From: Neoroseomonas alkaliterrae
GTDB taxonomy: Bacteria; Pseudomonadota; Alphaproteobacteria; Acetobacterales; Acetobacteraceae
Direction: 5' to 3'
Length of the DNA stretch: 64,000 nucleotides
Assembly: GCF_014199195.1 (NCBI RefSeq)
Contig: NZ_JACIJE010000014.1
Location: 1-64,000, forward strand
Position 1 is the stretch's first letter, and every line of letters begins with the position of its first letter. This document shows, piece after piece, positions 32,655 through 42,144 of this stretch. Made by a program: the position numbers and the translations under genes. The notes below the pieces were generated by a model that had not been told where the DNA came from, did no database searches, and saw only the letters and a program-made list of their open reading frames with translations.

Positions 32655-33113
32655 CTAGCCCGCCGCCGCCGGCAGGGCCAGCCCCTTCAGCACGGAACGC
32701 CAGGGTTCCGGCAGCGGCACGGGCCTGAGGCTGTCCTGGTCCACCGAGACCAGCCCGACCTTCAGCCCCGCGAGCCGTTCCCCCTCCCCGGCCTCCGCCC
32801 GCACCACCTGGCTGAGCACGACCTGCGCCCCGGTGACGCGCAGGACGGCGGTCTCGACCACCACCGGGTCGTCGAGCCGGGCGGGGCGCCAATACTCCAC
32901 TTCGACGCGCCGCACCACGAGCAGCGCGCGATGACGTTCTATCATCAGATTGTGTGGCAAGCCTATGGCGCGCAAGGATTCCGTGCGCGCCCGCTCGGCC
33001 CAGTGCAGGTAACGAGCGTGATAGGCCATGCCGCCTGCATCCGTGTCCTCGAAATACACGCGCAGGTTGAAGCGATGGACCCTGTCGGGCGTCTCGTGGG
33101 CGGCGTCGCTCAC
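32655..33113 (-). CDS. ybgC: Tol-Pal-associated acyl-CoA thioesterase YbgC
   Basis: A 152-aa hotdog-fold 4-hydroxybenzoyl-CoA-type thioesterase. The active-site segment [19 protein letters not shown] is intact, with the catalytic Asp in DTDAGG. It hydrolyses short acyl-CoAs in vitro; its tie to the Tol system is positional. The GTG start overlaps the ruvB stop as GTGA, fusing the ruv and tol blocks into one likely transcript. Confidence 0.92.
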   Translation of the reverse strand: MSDAAHETPDRVHRFNLRVYFEDTDAGGMAYHARYLHWAERARTESLRAIGLPHNLMIERHRALLVVRRVEVEYWRPARLDDPVVVETAVLRVTGAQVVLSQVVRAEAGEGERLAGLKVGLVSVDQDSLRPVPLPEPWRSVLKGLALPAAAG

Positions 33114-34144
33114 GGATCCGCATCCCGCAGCAGGTCGAGTTGCGCCGCAAGGCCCGCCGGCGGCGCGAGGCCGAGATGGCGCCAGCCCCTCTCCCCCAGC
33201 ATCCGCCCGCGCGGCGTGCGCAGCACGAGGCCCTCCTGGATCAGGTAGGGCTCGACCACCTCCTCGAGCGTGTCGCGCCCCTCGGCCAGCGCGGCGGCCA
33301 GCGTCTCGACGCCGACCGGCCCCCCGCCATGGTGCTCGGCGATGCGGAGCAGGTAGCGGCGGTCCATGGCATCGAGGCCGAGCGCATCCACCTCGAGCCG
33401 GATCAGCGCGGCATCCACCATGGCGCGGTCGGCGGCGCGCTTCTCGACCATCGCGAAGTCCCGCACGCGGCGCAGCAGCCGCCCGGCGATGCGCGGCGTG
33501 CCCCGGGAACGGCGCGCGATCTCCATCGCGCCGTCCTCCGACAGCGCGAAGCCGAGCTTGCGCGCGCCGCGGCTGACGATGCCGTGCAGTTCCTCAGGCG
33601 TGTAGAAGACCAGGCGCAGCGGGATGCCGAAACGGTCGCGCAGCGGTGTGGCGAGCAGACCCGCGCGCGTCGTGGCGCCGATCAGCGTGAAGGGCGGGAT
33701 GTCGATGCGCACCGTGCGCGCCGCCGGCCCCTCGCCGATGATGAGGTCGAGGCAGAAATCCTCCATCGCCGGATAGAGCGTCTCCTCGATCGCGGGCTGC
33801 AGGCGGTGGATCTCGTCCACGAACAGCACGTCGCGCGGCTGCAGGTTGGTCAGGATGGCCGCGAGGTCGCCCGAGCGCTGCAGCACCGGCCCCGATGTCG
33901 CGCGGAAGCCCACGCCGAGCTCGCGCGCCACGATCTGCGCCAGCGTCGTCTTGCCGAGGCCCGGCGGGCCATGGAACAGCACATGGTCCATCGGCTCGGC
34001 CCGCGCGCGCGCCGCGGCGATGAAGACCGCGAGGTTCTCCCGCAGCGCCGCCTGGCCGGTGAAGTCGGCGAGCGTCTGCGGGCGCAGCGCGTGCTCGCCG
34101 TAGTCGTCGTCCTGCTTCTCGGGCGAGGTCAGGCGCTCGCTCAT
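33110..34144 (-). CDS. ruvB: Holliday junction branch-migration helicase RuvB
   Basis: A 344-aa AAA+ motor that drives branch migration with RuvA. Walker A is GPPGLGKT (59-66), Walker B is [10 protein letters not shown], and the C-terminal winged helix has the expected RTPRGRMLG. The ATG overlaps the ruvA stop as ATGA. Confidence 0.97.
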   Translation of the reverse strand: MSERLTSPEKQDDDYGEHALRPQTLADFTGQAALRENLAVFIAAARARAEPMDHVLFHGPPGLGKTTLAQIVARELGVGFRATSGPVLQRSGDLAAILTNLQPRDVLFVDEIHRLQPAIEETLYPAMEDFCLDLIIGEGPAARTVRIDIPPFTLIGATTRAGLLATPLRDRFGIPLRLVFYTPEELHGIVSRGARKLGFALSEDGAMEIARRSRGTPRIAGRLLRRVRDFAMVEKRAADRAMVDAALIRLEVDALGLDAMDRRYLLRIAEHHGGGPVGVETLAAALAEGRDTLEEVVEPYLIQEGLVLRTPRGRMLGERGWRHLGLAPPAGLAAQLDLLRDADP

Positions 34145-34758
34145 CGCGCCATCTCCTTCAGGCCCTCGCGGATCAGGGCATCGAGCGTGGCCGCGTCACC
34201 GAGGCGCTTCGCCGCGCGGGCGATGGCGCCGGCCGCCTGCGGCTGCTTCCAGCCGAGATTGACCAGCGCGGAGACGGCATCGGCCGCCGCGCCGCGTTCG
34301 GGCGCCGCGGCGGGCAGCGCGCCTTCGCCGTCCGCCTCCGGCGTCGCACGGCCGACCGCCCATTTCTGCATCGCCGGCTCGTCGATGATGCGGTTCGCGG
34401 TCGCCGCACCCAGGCCCTTCACCTCGGCCAGCCGCTTGCGCTCCTTGCCCGCGATGGCGCGCGCGAGTCCGTCGGGGCTGAGGGATGAGAGCACGATCAG
34501 CGCCTTCTGCGGGCCCACGGTCTTGACCTCGATCAGCGCGCGGAACGCCTCGCGCTCGGCGGCGTCGGCGAAGCCGTAGAGGGTGATGGCGTCCTGGCTG
34601 ACGCGGGTTTCCACCAGCACGCGCTGCACGCCCTCGCGCGCGGTCAGCGCATCGAGCGTCCGGCGCGAACAGGAAAGCAGGTAGCCGACGCCGTTCACGT
34701 CGAAGATGCAGCCGCCCTCATGCGTGGAGTCCACGCGGCCTTTCAGCGCGGCGATCAT
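34141..34758 (-). CDS. ruvA: Holliday junction DNA-binding protein RuvA
   Basis: A 205-aa protein with the N-terminal OB-fold ([11 protein letters not shown]), central helix-hairpin-helix motifs ([17 protein letters not shown] [16 protein letters not shown] and [16 protein letters not shown]) and a C-terminal RuvB-contacting domain. The true start is the ATG at 34758; upstream codons belong to the repeat region. It is overlapped by ruvB but separated from ruvC by a 172-base palindrome array. Confidence 0.95.
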   Translation of the reverse strand: MIAALKGRVDSTHEGGCIFDVNGVGYLLSCSRRTLDALTAREGVQRVLVETRVSQDAITLYGFADAAEREAFRALIEVKTVGPQKALIVLSSLSPDGLARAIAGKERKRLAEVKGLGAATANRIIDEPAMQKWAVGRATPEADGEGALPAAAPERGAAADAVSALVNLGWKQPQAAGAIARAAKRLGDAATLDALIREGLKEMAR

Positions 34759-34774
34759 GGGCTGGGCACGCCGG

Positions 34775-34911
34775 CGGAGGGGGCTTTGCCCCCTCCGGAC
34801 CTCCCCCACCAGGGGGCTGCGGCCCCCTGGACCGCGGGCTTTAAGTCGAGGGTTCCAAGGGCCTTAAGCCCTTGGCGGGTGGGGGTCCGGGGGAGGGCAG
34901 AGCCCTCCCCC
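34775..34911. repeat. Four-hairpin palindromic repeat array between ruvC and ruvA
   Basis: Four perfect stems occur in 137 bases: GGAGGGGGC (34776-34796), CCAGGGGGC (34809-34830), CCAAGGGC (34855-34875) and GGGGGAGGGC (34889-34911). Short loops of 3-5 bases close each. The outer pairs are joined by GGACCTCCCCCA on the left and its near reverse complement TGGGGGTCC on the right, so the array looks like two elements facing each other. It interrupts an otherwise tight ruvCAB operon. Confidence 0.8.
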
Positions 34912-34930
34912 GCCGCGCGAGCCCGCCCCA

Positions 34931-35449
34931 TCATGCCGGCTGATACCCGCGTGCGAGCGCCGCGCGCGACTGGCGGTGGTGCGCGTGGCAGATCGCCACC
35001 GCCAGCGCGTCCGCCGCGTCGGCGCGGCGGAACGTCACACCCGGCAGAAGGTGCTTCACCATCGCCTGCACCTGTTCCTTCCCCGCATGGCCGTTGCCGA
35101 CCACGGCGCGCTTGACCTCCATCGCGCCGTATTGCGCAACGGCAAGGCCCGCCAGCGCCGGCGCGAGCAGCACCACCCCGCGCGCCTGGCCGAGCTTCAG
35201 CGCGGAATCCGGGTTGCGCGCGACATAGGTGTTCTCGACGGCGGCTTCCTGCGGCGCGTGCTGTTCGATCACGGCGGCGAGGCCGCGATGCAGCGCAAGC
35301 AGGCGGTCGGGCAGGTCCTCCGCGGCGGCGGTGGACACCACGCCCTCGGCCAGGAAGCGCAGGCGGAAGCCGTCATGCTCGATCAGCCCCCAGCCGGTGT
35401 GCTGGAGGCCGGGATCGAGGCCGAGGATGCGAATCGGGGCGCGCGCCAT
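34931..35449 (-). CDS. ruvC: Holliday junction resolvase RuvC
   Basis: A 172-aa endonuclease that cuts Holliday junctions. All four catalytic acids are present: Asp12 (GLDPGL), Glu72 (VENTYV), Asp144 and Asp147 (ADAADALAVAI). It lies upstream of ruvA in the same direction and 37 bases after yebC. No LexA-type box was seen in that 37-base gap. Confidence 0.97.
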   Translation of the reverse strand: MARAPIRILGLDPGLQHTGWGLIEHDGFRLRFLAEGVVSTAAAEDLPDRLLALHRGLAAVIEQHAPQEAAVENTYVARNPDSALKLGQARGVVLLAPALAGLAVAQYGAMEVKRAVVGNGHAGKEQVQAMVKHLLPGVTFRRADAADALAVAICHAHHRQSRAALARGYQPA

Positions 35450-35486
35450 GGCGCGCGCGTTCTAGCAGAAGCGCCGGCGTGCCGCC

Positions 35487-36239
35487 TCAGGCCGCCGAAA
35501 GCCGCTCCGCCAGCGCCTCGTCCACCTCGAAATTGGCATAGACGGTCTGCACGTCGTCGTGGTCGTCGAGCGCGTCCACGAGCTTCAGCACCTCGCGCGC
35601 GCGCTCCTCGTCAAGATCCACGGTGGTGGAGGGCCACCATTCGAGCTTCGCCGCCTCGGCTTGGCCGAACTTTGCCTCCAGCGCGTCGCGCACGGCGGCG
35701 AAATCCTCGACCGAGCAGGAGACCTCGTGGCCTTCCGCGTCGGATTCCACATCCTCGGCGCCGGCCTCGATCGCGGCCTCCAGCATGGCGTCGGCGGTGG
35801 CGACGCCGGGCTTGAACCGCAGCACGCCCTTGCGCTCGAACTGGAAGGCGACCGAGTTCGTCTCCCCCAGCGCGCCGCCGTGCTTGCCGAAGATCGAGCG
35901 CAGGTCGCCGCCGGTGCGGTTGCGGTTGTCGGTCAGCGCCTCGACGATGATGGCGATGCCGTGCGGGCCGTAGCCCTCGTAGCGGACCTCCTCGTAGCCC
36001 TCGCCCTGGCCGCCCTCGCTCGCGCGCTTGATGGCGCGCTCGATCGTGTCCTTCGTCATGTTGGCGTTCAGCGCCGCCTTCACCGCGGCGCGCAGGCGCG
36101 GGTTCATCGCCGGGTCGGGCAGGCCCATCTTGGCCGAGACGGTGATCTCGCGGATCAGCTTGCCGAAGGCCTGGGCGCGCTTGGCCCCCTGGGCGGCCTT
36201 GCGGTGCATGACGTTCTTCGCGTGCGAATGGCCGGCCAT
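35487..36239 (-). CDS. yebC: YebC/PmpR-family protein
   Basis: A 250-aa protein beginning [16 protein letters not shown], the family hallmark, with [19 protein letters not shown] in the middle. YebC proteins were annotated as transcription regulators; more recent work gives some members a role in translating proline-rich stretches. The start at 36239 follows GGAGAGAGG. Its place upstream of ruvC is conserved in many bacteria. Given the polyproline TolA encoded downstream, the translation role is worth noting, though that link is inference. Confidence 0.93.
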   Translation of the reverse strand: MAGHSHAKNVMHRKAAQGAKRAQAFGKLIREITVSAKMGLPDPAMNPRLRAAVKAALNANMTKDTIERAIKRASEGGQGEGYEEVRYEGYGPHGIAIIVEALTDNRNRTGGDLRSIFGKHGGALGETNSVAFQFERKGVLRFKPGVATADAMLEAAIEAGAEDVESDAEGHEVSCSVEDFAAVRDALEAKFGQAEAAKLEWWPSTTVDLDEERAREVLKLVDALDDHDDVQTVYANFEVDEALAERLSAA

Positions 36240-36400
36240 GGCCGCCTCTCTCCTCGGGTCGCGCGATCGGGTCGGGGGGCGCATATAGGCCGGGGCCGGC
36301 CCGGCCGCCAACCTCGGACCGGCAGGCCGGGGGCCGGCTGCCCCTGCGCCCTCGTCGCGCGGGCCGGGCGTGGCCGGTCCGGTGCCCGGCCCGCGGGGGA

Positions 36401-38086
36401 TCAGGCGTCTCGCGGCAGGCTCGCGTCGATCAGCTCCGCCGCCTGCTGCGCGGCGTCATGGAAGGGCATCAGCACGAGATCCGCGCCGCGGGCCCTGAGC
36501 GCCTCGGCCTCCGCCGGGCCATGCGCGACCACCGCGACCTTCCCGGCGAAGTTCCGTTCCCGCAGCGCGTCGAGCAGGGCCACGCGATGGTCCTCATGCG
36601 TCAGGCCGCCCGCGCCGGGCGGGATGGCCGAGACAATCCAGGAGGTGCCGGACAGCGGCAGATGGGCGATGAATTCGGGGTCCGAGGCGTCGCCATAGAC
36701 CGCCTCCAGCCCCGCGGCGCGGCGGCGGCGCAGCGCCTCGGGGTCGAAATCCACCCCGAGCACGCGCAGCCCCCTCTCCTCCAGGCGCCGCGCGATCACG
36801 CTGCCGTAGCGGCCGAGCCCCATGACGACGACATCCGCGCCGCCCGCCGCGGCGGGCGCGTGGGCCGCCTCGCGCCAGGGGTTGCTGCGCTCGAAGGGCC
36901 GCAGCAGCGGGTCGCACCATTCCGCCAGGCGATGCGAATGCACGATCATGTAGGTGGACATGGCGATGGTCACCATGCCGACCAGCGTGACGAGGCCGAG
37001 CGAATCCTCCGCCACATGGCCCAGCGCGACGCCCATGGCCATGAACACCAGCGAGAACTCGCTGATCTGCGCCACCGTCAGCCCGGCGAGGAAGCCGGTG
37101 CGGCGCCGGTAGCCCATGGCGCCCATGATCGCGACGACGATCAGCGGATTGCCGACCAGCACGAAGACCGAGAACACCACCGCCGGCCAGACCTGTTCGC
37201 CGAGCACGCCAAGATCGAGCCGCGCGCCGAGCCCGATGAAGAAGAACAGCAGCAGGAAGTCGCGCAGCGTCGCGAGCCGCGCGGCGATCGCGTCGCGGAA
37301 GGCGGTCGAGGCGAGCGAGACGCCCGCGAGCAGCCCGCCCAGTTCCTTGCCCAGCCCGACCTCGTGCGCGATCGCCGCGAGCAGGGCCGCCCAGCCGATG
37401 GCGAAGCCGGCGAGGAGCTCGGGCGAGCGCGCGAGGCGCTGCGTCAGCGGCCCGGCGACGAAGCGGATGAACAGCCCGACCATCAGCAGCATCGCGCCGC
37501 CGCCCAGGATCGCGCGCATCAGCCCCGCCATCGCGCTCGCCTGCCCCGCCCCGGCCGCAAGCGCGGAGACGACCACCATGGCGAGCACCACCACGATGTC
37601 CTGCACGATCAGGAAGCCGAGCGCGATGCGCCCGTGCAGGCTGTCGATCTCCCGCTTGTCCGACAGCAGCTTCACGATGATGATGGTGGAGGAGAAGGTC
37701 AGCGCCACCGCGACATAGAGGCTGGTGAGCGCATCGAGCCCGAGGCCGAGCCCGATCAGGAAGCCGAAGCCCGCCGTGAAGGCCACCTGGCCGAGGCCGG
37801 TGGCGAGCGAGACGGCGCCGAGGCTGCGGATCAGCCTGAGGTCGAGCTTCAGCCCCACCAGGAACAGCAGCACCGCGATGCCGAGCTCGGCCAGCAGCTC
37901 GATATGCGCATCCGAGCGCGCGAGGCCGGTCAGCGACGGCCCGGCCAGGATGCCCGCGGCGAGCAGGCCCACGATCAGCGGCTGGCGCAGCATGAGCGCC
38001 ACGAAGCCCGCCGCGGCGCCGAGCATGAGCAGCCCGGCGATCTCGCCGAAGACGGAGCCGGTGAGGAAGGCGGTCAGCGACTCCAT
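36401..38086 (-). CDS. CPA2-family cation:proton antiporter with TrkA-N domain (KefB/YbaL-like)
   Basis: A 561-aa membrane protein. About twelve hydrophobic helices cover residues 1-390, including the [19 protein letters not shown] and [16 protein letters not shown] segments typical of CPA2 exchangers. A cytosolic RCK/TrkA-N domain (about 415-545) has the nucleotide motif [19 protein letters not shown]. It probably exports K+ or Na+ in exchange for protons under nucleotide or redox control. It starts 7 bases after the Usp gene, so both are likely co-expressed. Confidence 0.85.
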   Translation of the reverse strand: MESLTAFLTGSVFGEIAGLLMLGAAAGFVALMLRQPLIVGLLAAGILAGPSLTGLARSDAHIELLAELGIAVLLFLVGLKLDLRLIRSLGAVSLATGLGQVAFTAGFGFLIGLGLGLDALTSLYVAVALTFSSTIIIVKLLSDKREIDSLHGRIALGFLIVQDIVVVLAMVVVSALAAGAGQASAMAGLMRAILGGGAMLLMVGLFIRFVAGPLTQRLARSPELLAGFAIGWAALLAAIAHEVGLGKELGGLLAGVSLASTAFRDAIAARLATLRDFLLLFFFIGLGARLDLGVLGEQVWPAVVFSVFVLVGNPLIVVAIMGAMGYRRRTGFLAGLTVAQISEFSLVFMAMGVALGHVAEDSLGLVTLVGMVTIAMSTYMIVHSHRLAEWCDPLLRPFERSNPWREAAHAPAAAGGADVVVMGLGRYGSVIARRLEERGLRVLGVDFDPEALRRRRAAGLEAVYGDASDPEFIAHLPLSGTSWIVSAIPPGAGGLTHEDHRVALLDALRERNFAGKVAVVAHGPAEAEALRARGADLVLMPFHDAAQQAAELIDASLPRDA

Positions 38087-38093
38087 CGCCGCG

Positions 38094-38954
38094 CTAGCCG
38101 GCCGCCGGGATTGTCAGCGTGTCGCAGCCGACCTGGCGCAGCACCTCGGCGGCGACCGAGCCGAGCACCGCGCGCTCCATGCTGGCCGCCCCGCGCGTGC
38201 CGATCACGAGCAGGTCCGGCCGCAGGCGCTCCACCGCGCCGAGGATGGCGGGCACCGGGGGCTGGGCGACCGCCAGCGCCTCCGCCCCGCGCAGCGCCGG
38301 GTGCCCGAGGCCGGCGAGGAAGGTGGCGAGTTCCTCGCGCGCCTGCCGCAGCGCCGCTTCCTTGTGCTCGGCGCGGCGTTCGGCGGGCGCGCCGCCGGCG
38401 GCCAGAACCGCGCCGACGGCGCTCTCGCGCGCATGCAGCACCGAGAGCGCCGCATCGTGGAGCAGCCCGGTCGCGGCCGCCGCGCCGAGCATGGCCGCCG
38501 CGGCCGGGCCGAGGTCGCTCGCCGCGAGCACCTGCCGGTAGGGACCGGTCGGCAGCGCGTTGACCATCAGCACGGGGCGGCGGCTGAGGCGGATGACGCG
38601 CTCGACCGTTGTGCCGACCAGCATGTCGCGCAGCAGCCGGCGGCGATGCTCCCCGAGCACGATGAGGTCGCAGGCCTGCTCCTCCGCCACGCGCAGGATG
38701 ACGTCGAAGGGATCGCCGGCCTCGACGAGGGTGCGGGTGGCGAGGCCGCGCAGCTCGGGCAGGCCGTCCGCGGCGCGGGCGAGCAGCGCCGCGGCCTCGC
38801 GTCGCGTCGCCTCGACGATGGCGGCGGGCTGGTCGTCATCCACAGCGTAGAGCATCAGCAGTTCCGCCCCGCGCGCGGCAGCGGCGATCGCGGCGCGGCG
38901 CATGGCGCGGTCCGCGCGCGAGGAAAGGTCAGTCGCCACCAGGATCCGCCGCAT
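38094..38954 (-). CDS. Tandem universal stress protein (UspA family)
   Basis: A 286-aa protein with two Usp domains in tandem. The first begins RRILVATDLSSRADRAMRRA and ends with the nucleotide-loop-like LIVLGEHRRRLLRDMLVGTTVERV. The second ends LLVIGTRGAASMERAVLGSVAAEVL, close to the G-x2-G-x9-G-S/T ATP-binding loop. It leads a two-gene unit with the antiporter, and an FNR-like box lies about 60 bases upstream, which suggests control by low oxygen. Confidence 0.85.
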   Translation of the reverse strand: MRRILVATDLSSRADRAMRRAAIAAAARGAELLMLYAVDDDQPAAIVEATRREAAALLARAADGLPELRGLATRTLVEAGDPFDVILRVAEEQACDLIVLGEHRRRLLRDMLVGTTVERVIRLSRRPVLMVNALPTGPYRQVLAASDLGPAAAAMLGAAAATGLLHDAALSVLHARESAVGAVLAAGGAPAERRAEHKEAALRQAREELATFLAGLGHPALRGAEALAVAQPPVPAILGAVERLRPDLLVIGTRGAASMERAVLGSVAAEVLRQVGCDTLTIPAAG

Positions 38955-39016
38955 CGCGAGGCCGCCTCCATCGCCGCTGTCGCCGTGCGATTAGCCCGAT
39001 GCGCGGGGGCCGTCAC

Positions 39017-39030
39017 CTGATCGGGATCAA
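39017..39030. promoter_or_regulatory. FNR/FixK-type box between usp and the PPOX gene
   Basis: CTGAT-CGGG-ATCAA matches the FNR/FixK consensus TTGAT-N4-ATCAA at 9 of 10 defined positions. It lies 63 bases before the usp start (minus strand) and 52 before the PPOX start (plus strand), so it could serve either gene. Confidence 0.5.
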
Positions 39031-39081
39031 ATCCGCGCCACGGGGCTGCCCGGGCGGCGCGTTCCGGTGCAGGATCAGTCC

Positions 39082-39714
39082 ATGGACACGCACGCCGCCG
39101 CCGACCCCTTCGCCGTCACCACCGAGGCCCGCCTGCGCGAACTCTACGACGCGCCGCTCGAGGGCGCGGTGAAGAAGGTCGCGCGGCGGATCGAGGCGAC
39201 GGCGCGCGCCTGGATCGCCGCCTCGCCCTTCTGCATCCTCTCGACCGTGGGAAGCCGCGGCGTGCACGCGACGCCGCGCGGCGACGCGCCGGGCTTCGTC
39301 GCGGTGGAGCCGGACGGCACGCTGCTCATCCCCGACCGGCGGGGGAACAACCGCCTCGATGCGCTGCGCGACATCCTCGAGGATGACCGCGTCTCGGTCA
39401 TCTTCCTCGTCCCCGGCGCCGCCGAGGTGCTGCGCGTGCATGGCCGCGCGCGCATCACCGCCGACCCGGCGCTGACCGCGCGCTTCGTCGAGCGCGGCAA
39501 GACGCCGACGACGGTGCTGGTGGTCACGGTGACGGAACTCTTCATGCAATGCGCGAAATCCGTCATGCGCTCGCGCCTGTGGGACGGAAGGCAGCGCCCG
39601 GAAGGGCTGCCGACGATGGGCGAACTGATCGCGGCCCATCGCGGCGACGGCGCGCTCGACCCCGAAGCCTATGACCGCGAGGCGCCGGAGCGGCTGAGGC
39701 AGACGCTCTACTGA
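39082..39714 (+). CDS. Pyridoxamine 5'-phosphate oxidase-family flavoprotein
   Basis: A 210-aa split-barrel protein resembling FMN-dependent PPOX proteins of the MSMEG_1061 type. The conserved part runs WIAASPFCILSTVGSRG, then FVAVEPDGTLLIPDRRGNNR and GRARITADPAL. Substrate is unknown; such proteins reduce or bind flavin or F420-type cofactors. AGGA seven bases before the ATG at 39082 supports this start over a GTG at 39067. It faces the SDR gene with a 12-base gap. Confidence 0.8.
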   Translation: MDTHAAADPFAVTTEARLRELYDAPLEGAVKKVARRIEATARAWIAASPFCILSTVGSRGVHATPRGDAPGFVAVEPDGTLLIPDRRGNNRLDALRDILEDDRVSVIFLVPGAAEVLRVHGRARITADPALTARFVERGKTPTTVLVVTVTELFMQCAKSVMRSRLWDGRQRPEGLPTMGELIAAHRGDGALDPEAYDREAPERLRQTLY

Positions 39715-39726
39715 CCGCGCGCGCCG

Positions 39727-40518
39727 CTAGAGCAGCCCGCGCGCGATCCCGCCATCCACGTTGACCGTCTGGCCGGTCACATAGGCCGCGCGCGGGCTCG
39801 ACAGCCAGACCACCATCGCCGCCACCTCCTCGGCCGTGCCGAAGCGGCCGAGGGGGATCTCGTGGGCGAATTCGGCGATGACCTCCTCGGCGGTGACGTT
39901 GCGCTCGGCGGCCAGCTTCGCGGCGCGCTCGGTCCACAGCCGCGTCAGCGTGCGGCCCGGGGCCACGCAGTTCACCCGGATGCCCTCGGCCGCGTATTCG
40001 CCGGCCAGCGTCTTGGTCAGCCCCAGCAGCCCCGCCTTGTGGACGTTCGATACGACCTGGTTCGGATAGGGCATGCGCGAGGCCGCGGCCCCCAGGAGCA
40101 CGACGGAGGGCGCATGGCCCTTGCGCAGCAGCGGCAGCGCGGCGCGCACCACGCGCACGGCGGAGAGCACGTTGAAGGTGTAGTTGCCGAGCCAGTCGGC
40201 ATCGGACAGCGCCTCGAAGCCGGAGCGGATCGAGCCGCCCACCGCATCCACCACGGCATCGAGCGCGCCCCAGCGCGCCGCGGCCTCGCCGAGCAGGCGC
40301 TCGGCCGCGCCCGCGGCGGTGATGTCGGCGACAGCATGGGCGGGGCGGCGGCCGGTCTGCTCCGCGATGCGCGCCGCCGCCGCGGCGATGCCGGCCGGAT
40401 CGCGCGAGGCGATCATCACCTCCGCCCCCTCGGCGGCGAGCATCGCGGCGGTCGCGAAGCCGATTCCCGCCGAGGCGCCGACCACCAGCACGCGCCGTCC
40501 CGCAAAGCCCAGATCCAT
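39727..40518 (-). CDS. SDR-family oxidoreductase-like protein lacking the catalytic tyrosine
   Basis: A 263-aa Rossmann protein. The cofactor motif VVGASAGIGFATAAML and the C-terminal YVTGQTVNVDGG are normal for classical SDRs. The active-site YxxxK, however, reads SNVHK, so Ser stands where Tyr is expected while Lys is kept. The preceding segment is LLGAAASRMPYPNQVV. It may act with another residue, bind a ligand only, or be inactive. It is transcribed divergently from the tct operon (155 bases apart), which hints at a shared catabolic role. Confidence 0.8.
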   Translation of the reverse strand: MDLGFAGRRVLVVGASAGIGFATAAMLAAEGAEVMIASRDPAGIAAAAARIAEQTGRRPAHAVADITAAGAAERLLGEAAARWGALDAVVDAVGGSIRSGFEALSDADWLGNYTFNVLSAVRVVRAALPLLRKGHAPSVVLLGAAASRMPYPNQVVSNVHKAGLLGLTKTLAGEYAAEGIRVNCVAPGRTLTRLWTERAAKLAAERNVTAEEVIAEFAHEIPLGRFGTAEEVAAMVVWLSSPRAAYVTGQTVNVDGGIARGLL

Positions 40519-40673
40519 CGAATCCCCCTCGCCCGCCGTGGCCGGACCATGCGCAGCCCCGGCGCGACGATCAAGCCGGACCCGTTGACCGGCGCGAAGG
40601 CTCGCGTCTACTTGCGCGGCTCAATGCCGCCGCGCCGAGGGCGCAGGCGGCCTGCCACGGGAGACGGACGGGA

Positions 40674-41678
40674 ATGACCACCACCATGCACGGGCCTCGC
40701 CGGCGCGCGCTGCTCGCTGCCGGCGCGGGCCTCGTCGCCACCGCGCCCGCCGTGCGCGCGCAGGGCTTCCCCGAGAGGCCCATCACGCTGCTCGTGCCAT
40801 TCGCCACCGGCGGCTACAATGACCGCCTGGCGCGCGCCATGGCGCCTTTCCTGCAGAAGCACATCGGCCAGCCGGTGACGGTCATGAACCGCCCGGGCGG
40901 GGCCACCGTGCTCGGCAACACCTTCTTCCTGCAGCAGCCCGACGACGGCTACATGATGATGGTGCATTCGGCGGCACCCTTCATCCCGGTCTCGATCATC
41001 ACGCGCAACGCGCGCTACCGGGTCGAGGACTTCTTCATGATCAACCTGCCCTCGCGCGATGCGACCGTGCTCGCCTGCGCCGCCGACAAGCCGATCCGCA
41101 CGGTCGAGGAGGTGGTGGCGAGCCTCAGGCGCGACCCGCGCAGCCTCTCGGTCGGCATCCAGCCGGCCTCGGCCGACCTCGTGAACTTCGCGCTGTTCTG
41201 CCAGGCGCACGGCATCGAGCGCTCCCGCGTGCGCGTCGTCACCTATGACGGCGGCGGGCCGGCGCGCAACGCCATCGCGGGCGGCGTGGTGGATGTCGGC
41301 CTGGTGGGCGCGGAGGGCTTCCTGCCGATCAAGGAACGCATCCGCCCGCTGCTGATCTTCTCCGACGAGAAGAGCACCGACTACCCGGACGCGCCCATCC
41401 TGACCGAGCACGCCCGCGTCGCGGGCTTCGCGCCGCAATTCGTCGAGGGCTCGCAGCGCGGCTTCGTGGTCGCGAGCCGCTTCGTGCAGGCCCAGCCCGA
41501 GCGCTACCGCATCCTGCTCCAGGCGGTCGAGCGCGCGACGAAGGACCCGGACTGCATCGCCACCCTCGGCGGCCAGCAGCTCGCGACCACCTGGTACGGG
41601 CCGGAGGCGTCGAACCGCGCCTATCGCGCGACCTCGGCGCTGATGGAGCGCTACGCCGAGCTGCTGCGCGGCAACTGA
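40674..41678 (+). CDS. tctC: Tripartite tricarboxylate transporter substrate-binding protein (TctC/Bug)
   Basis: A 334-aa periplasmic protein. A twin-arginine-like signal (RRRALLAAGAGLVATAPAVRA, about 8-28, read in two parts) precedes the Bug fold, which starts FPERPITLLVPFATGG and has VMNRPGGATVLG. Bug proteins bind carboxylates or amides and hand them to TctAB; the ligand here cannot be told. It leads tctC-tctB-tctA with 3- and 1-base gaps. Confidence 0.9.
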   Translation: MTTTMHGPRRRALLAAGAGLVATAPAVRAQGFPERPITLLVPFATGGYNDRLARAMAPFLQKHIGQPVTVMNRPGGATVLGNTFFLQQPDDGYMMMVHSAAPFIPVSIITRNARYRVEDFFMINLPSRDATVLACAADKPIRTVEEVVASLRRDPRSLSVGIQPASADLVNFALFCQAHGIERSRVRVVTYDGGGPARNAIAGGVVDVGLVGAEGFLPIKERIRPLLIFSDEKSTDYPDAPILTEHARVAGFAPQFVEGSQRGFVVASRFVQAQPERYRILLQAVERATKDPDCIATLGGQQLATTWYGPEASNRAYRATSALMERYAELLRGN

Positions 41679-41681
41679 GCG

Positions 41682-42143
41682 ATGGAACGGGCGCAGGCGC
41701 CCCGGCAGCCGGCCTGGGCGGAGCTCGCCGTCGTCACGGCGCTCGCCGCCGGCGTGCTGGCCTATCTGATCGAGGCGCGCGGCGTCTCGCTCGATCCGCA
41801 GAACCTGCTGCTTCTGCAGCCCACGGCGTGGCTCGTGCTCGGGCTGTGGGTGGTGATCGCGGCCGGCTGCCTCATGCGGCGCGCGGACCCCGCCGCGCCG
41901 CGCGAGAGCGCGGGCGAGGTGCTGCGCGTGCTCACCATGGTCGCCGCCTTCGGGCTGTTCATCGCGGGGCTCGAGCGCGTGGGCTACGATGTCGCCATCT
42001 GCGTCTTCATGCTGGCCGGGCTGCTGATCGGCGGCGAGCGCCACCCGGCCGCGCTGCTGCTCTTCCCGCCGATCTTCACGCTGGCGGTGGTTCACGGCTT
42101 CCGCCTGCTGATCCCCTACCCCTTCCCGACCGGCCTGCTCTGA
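41682..42143 (+). CDS. tctB: Tripartite tricarboxylate transporter small membrane subunit TctB
   Basis: A 153-aa protein with four hydrophobic helices (about 10-28, 45-64, 85-105 and 112-145, the last probably two short segments). It matches TctB by size and position between tctC and tctA. Sequence conservation in this family is low, so the call depends mainly on context. Confidence 0.88.
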   Translation: MERAQAPRQPAWAELAVVTALAAGVLAYLIEARGVSLDPQNLLLLQPTAWLVLGLWVVIAAGCLMRRADPAAPRESAGEVLRVLTMVAAFGLFIAGLERVGYDVAICVFMLAGLLIGGERHPAALLLFPPIFTLAVVHGFRLLIPYPFPTGLL

Positions 42144-42144
42144 C

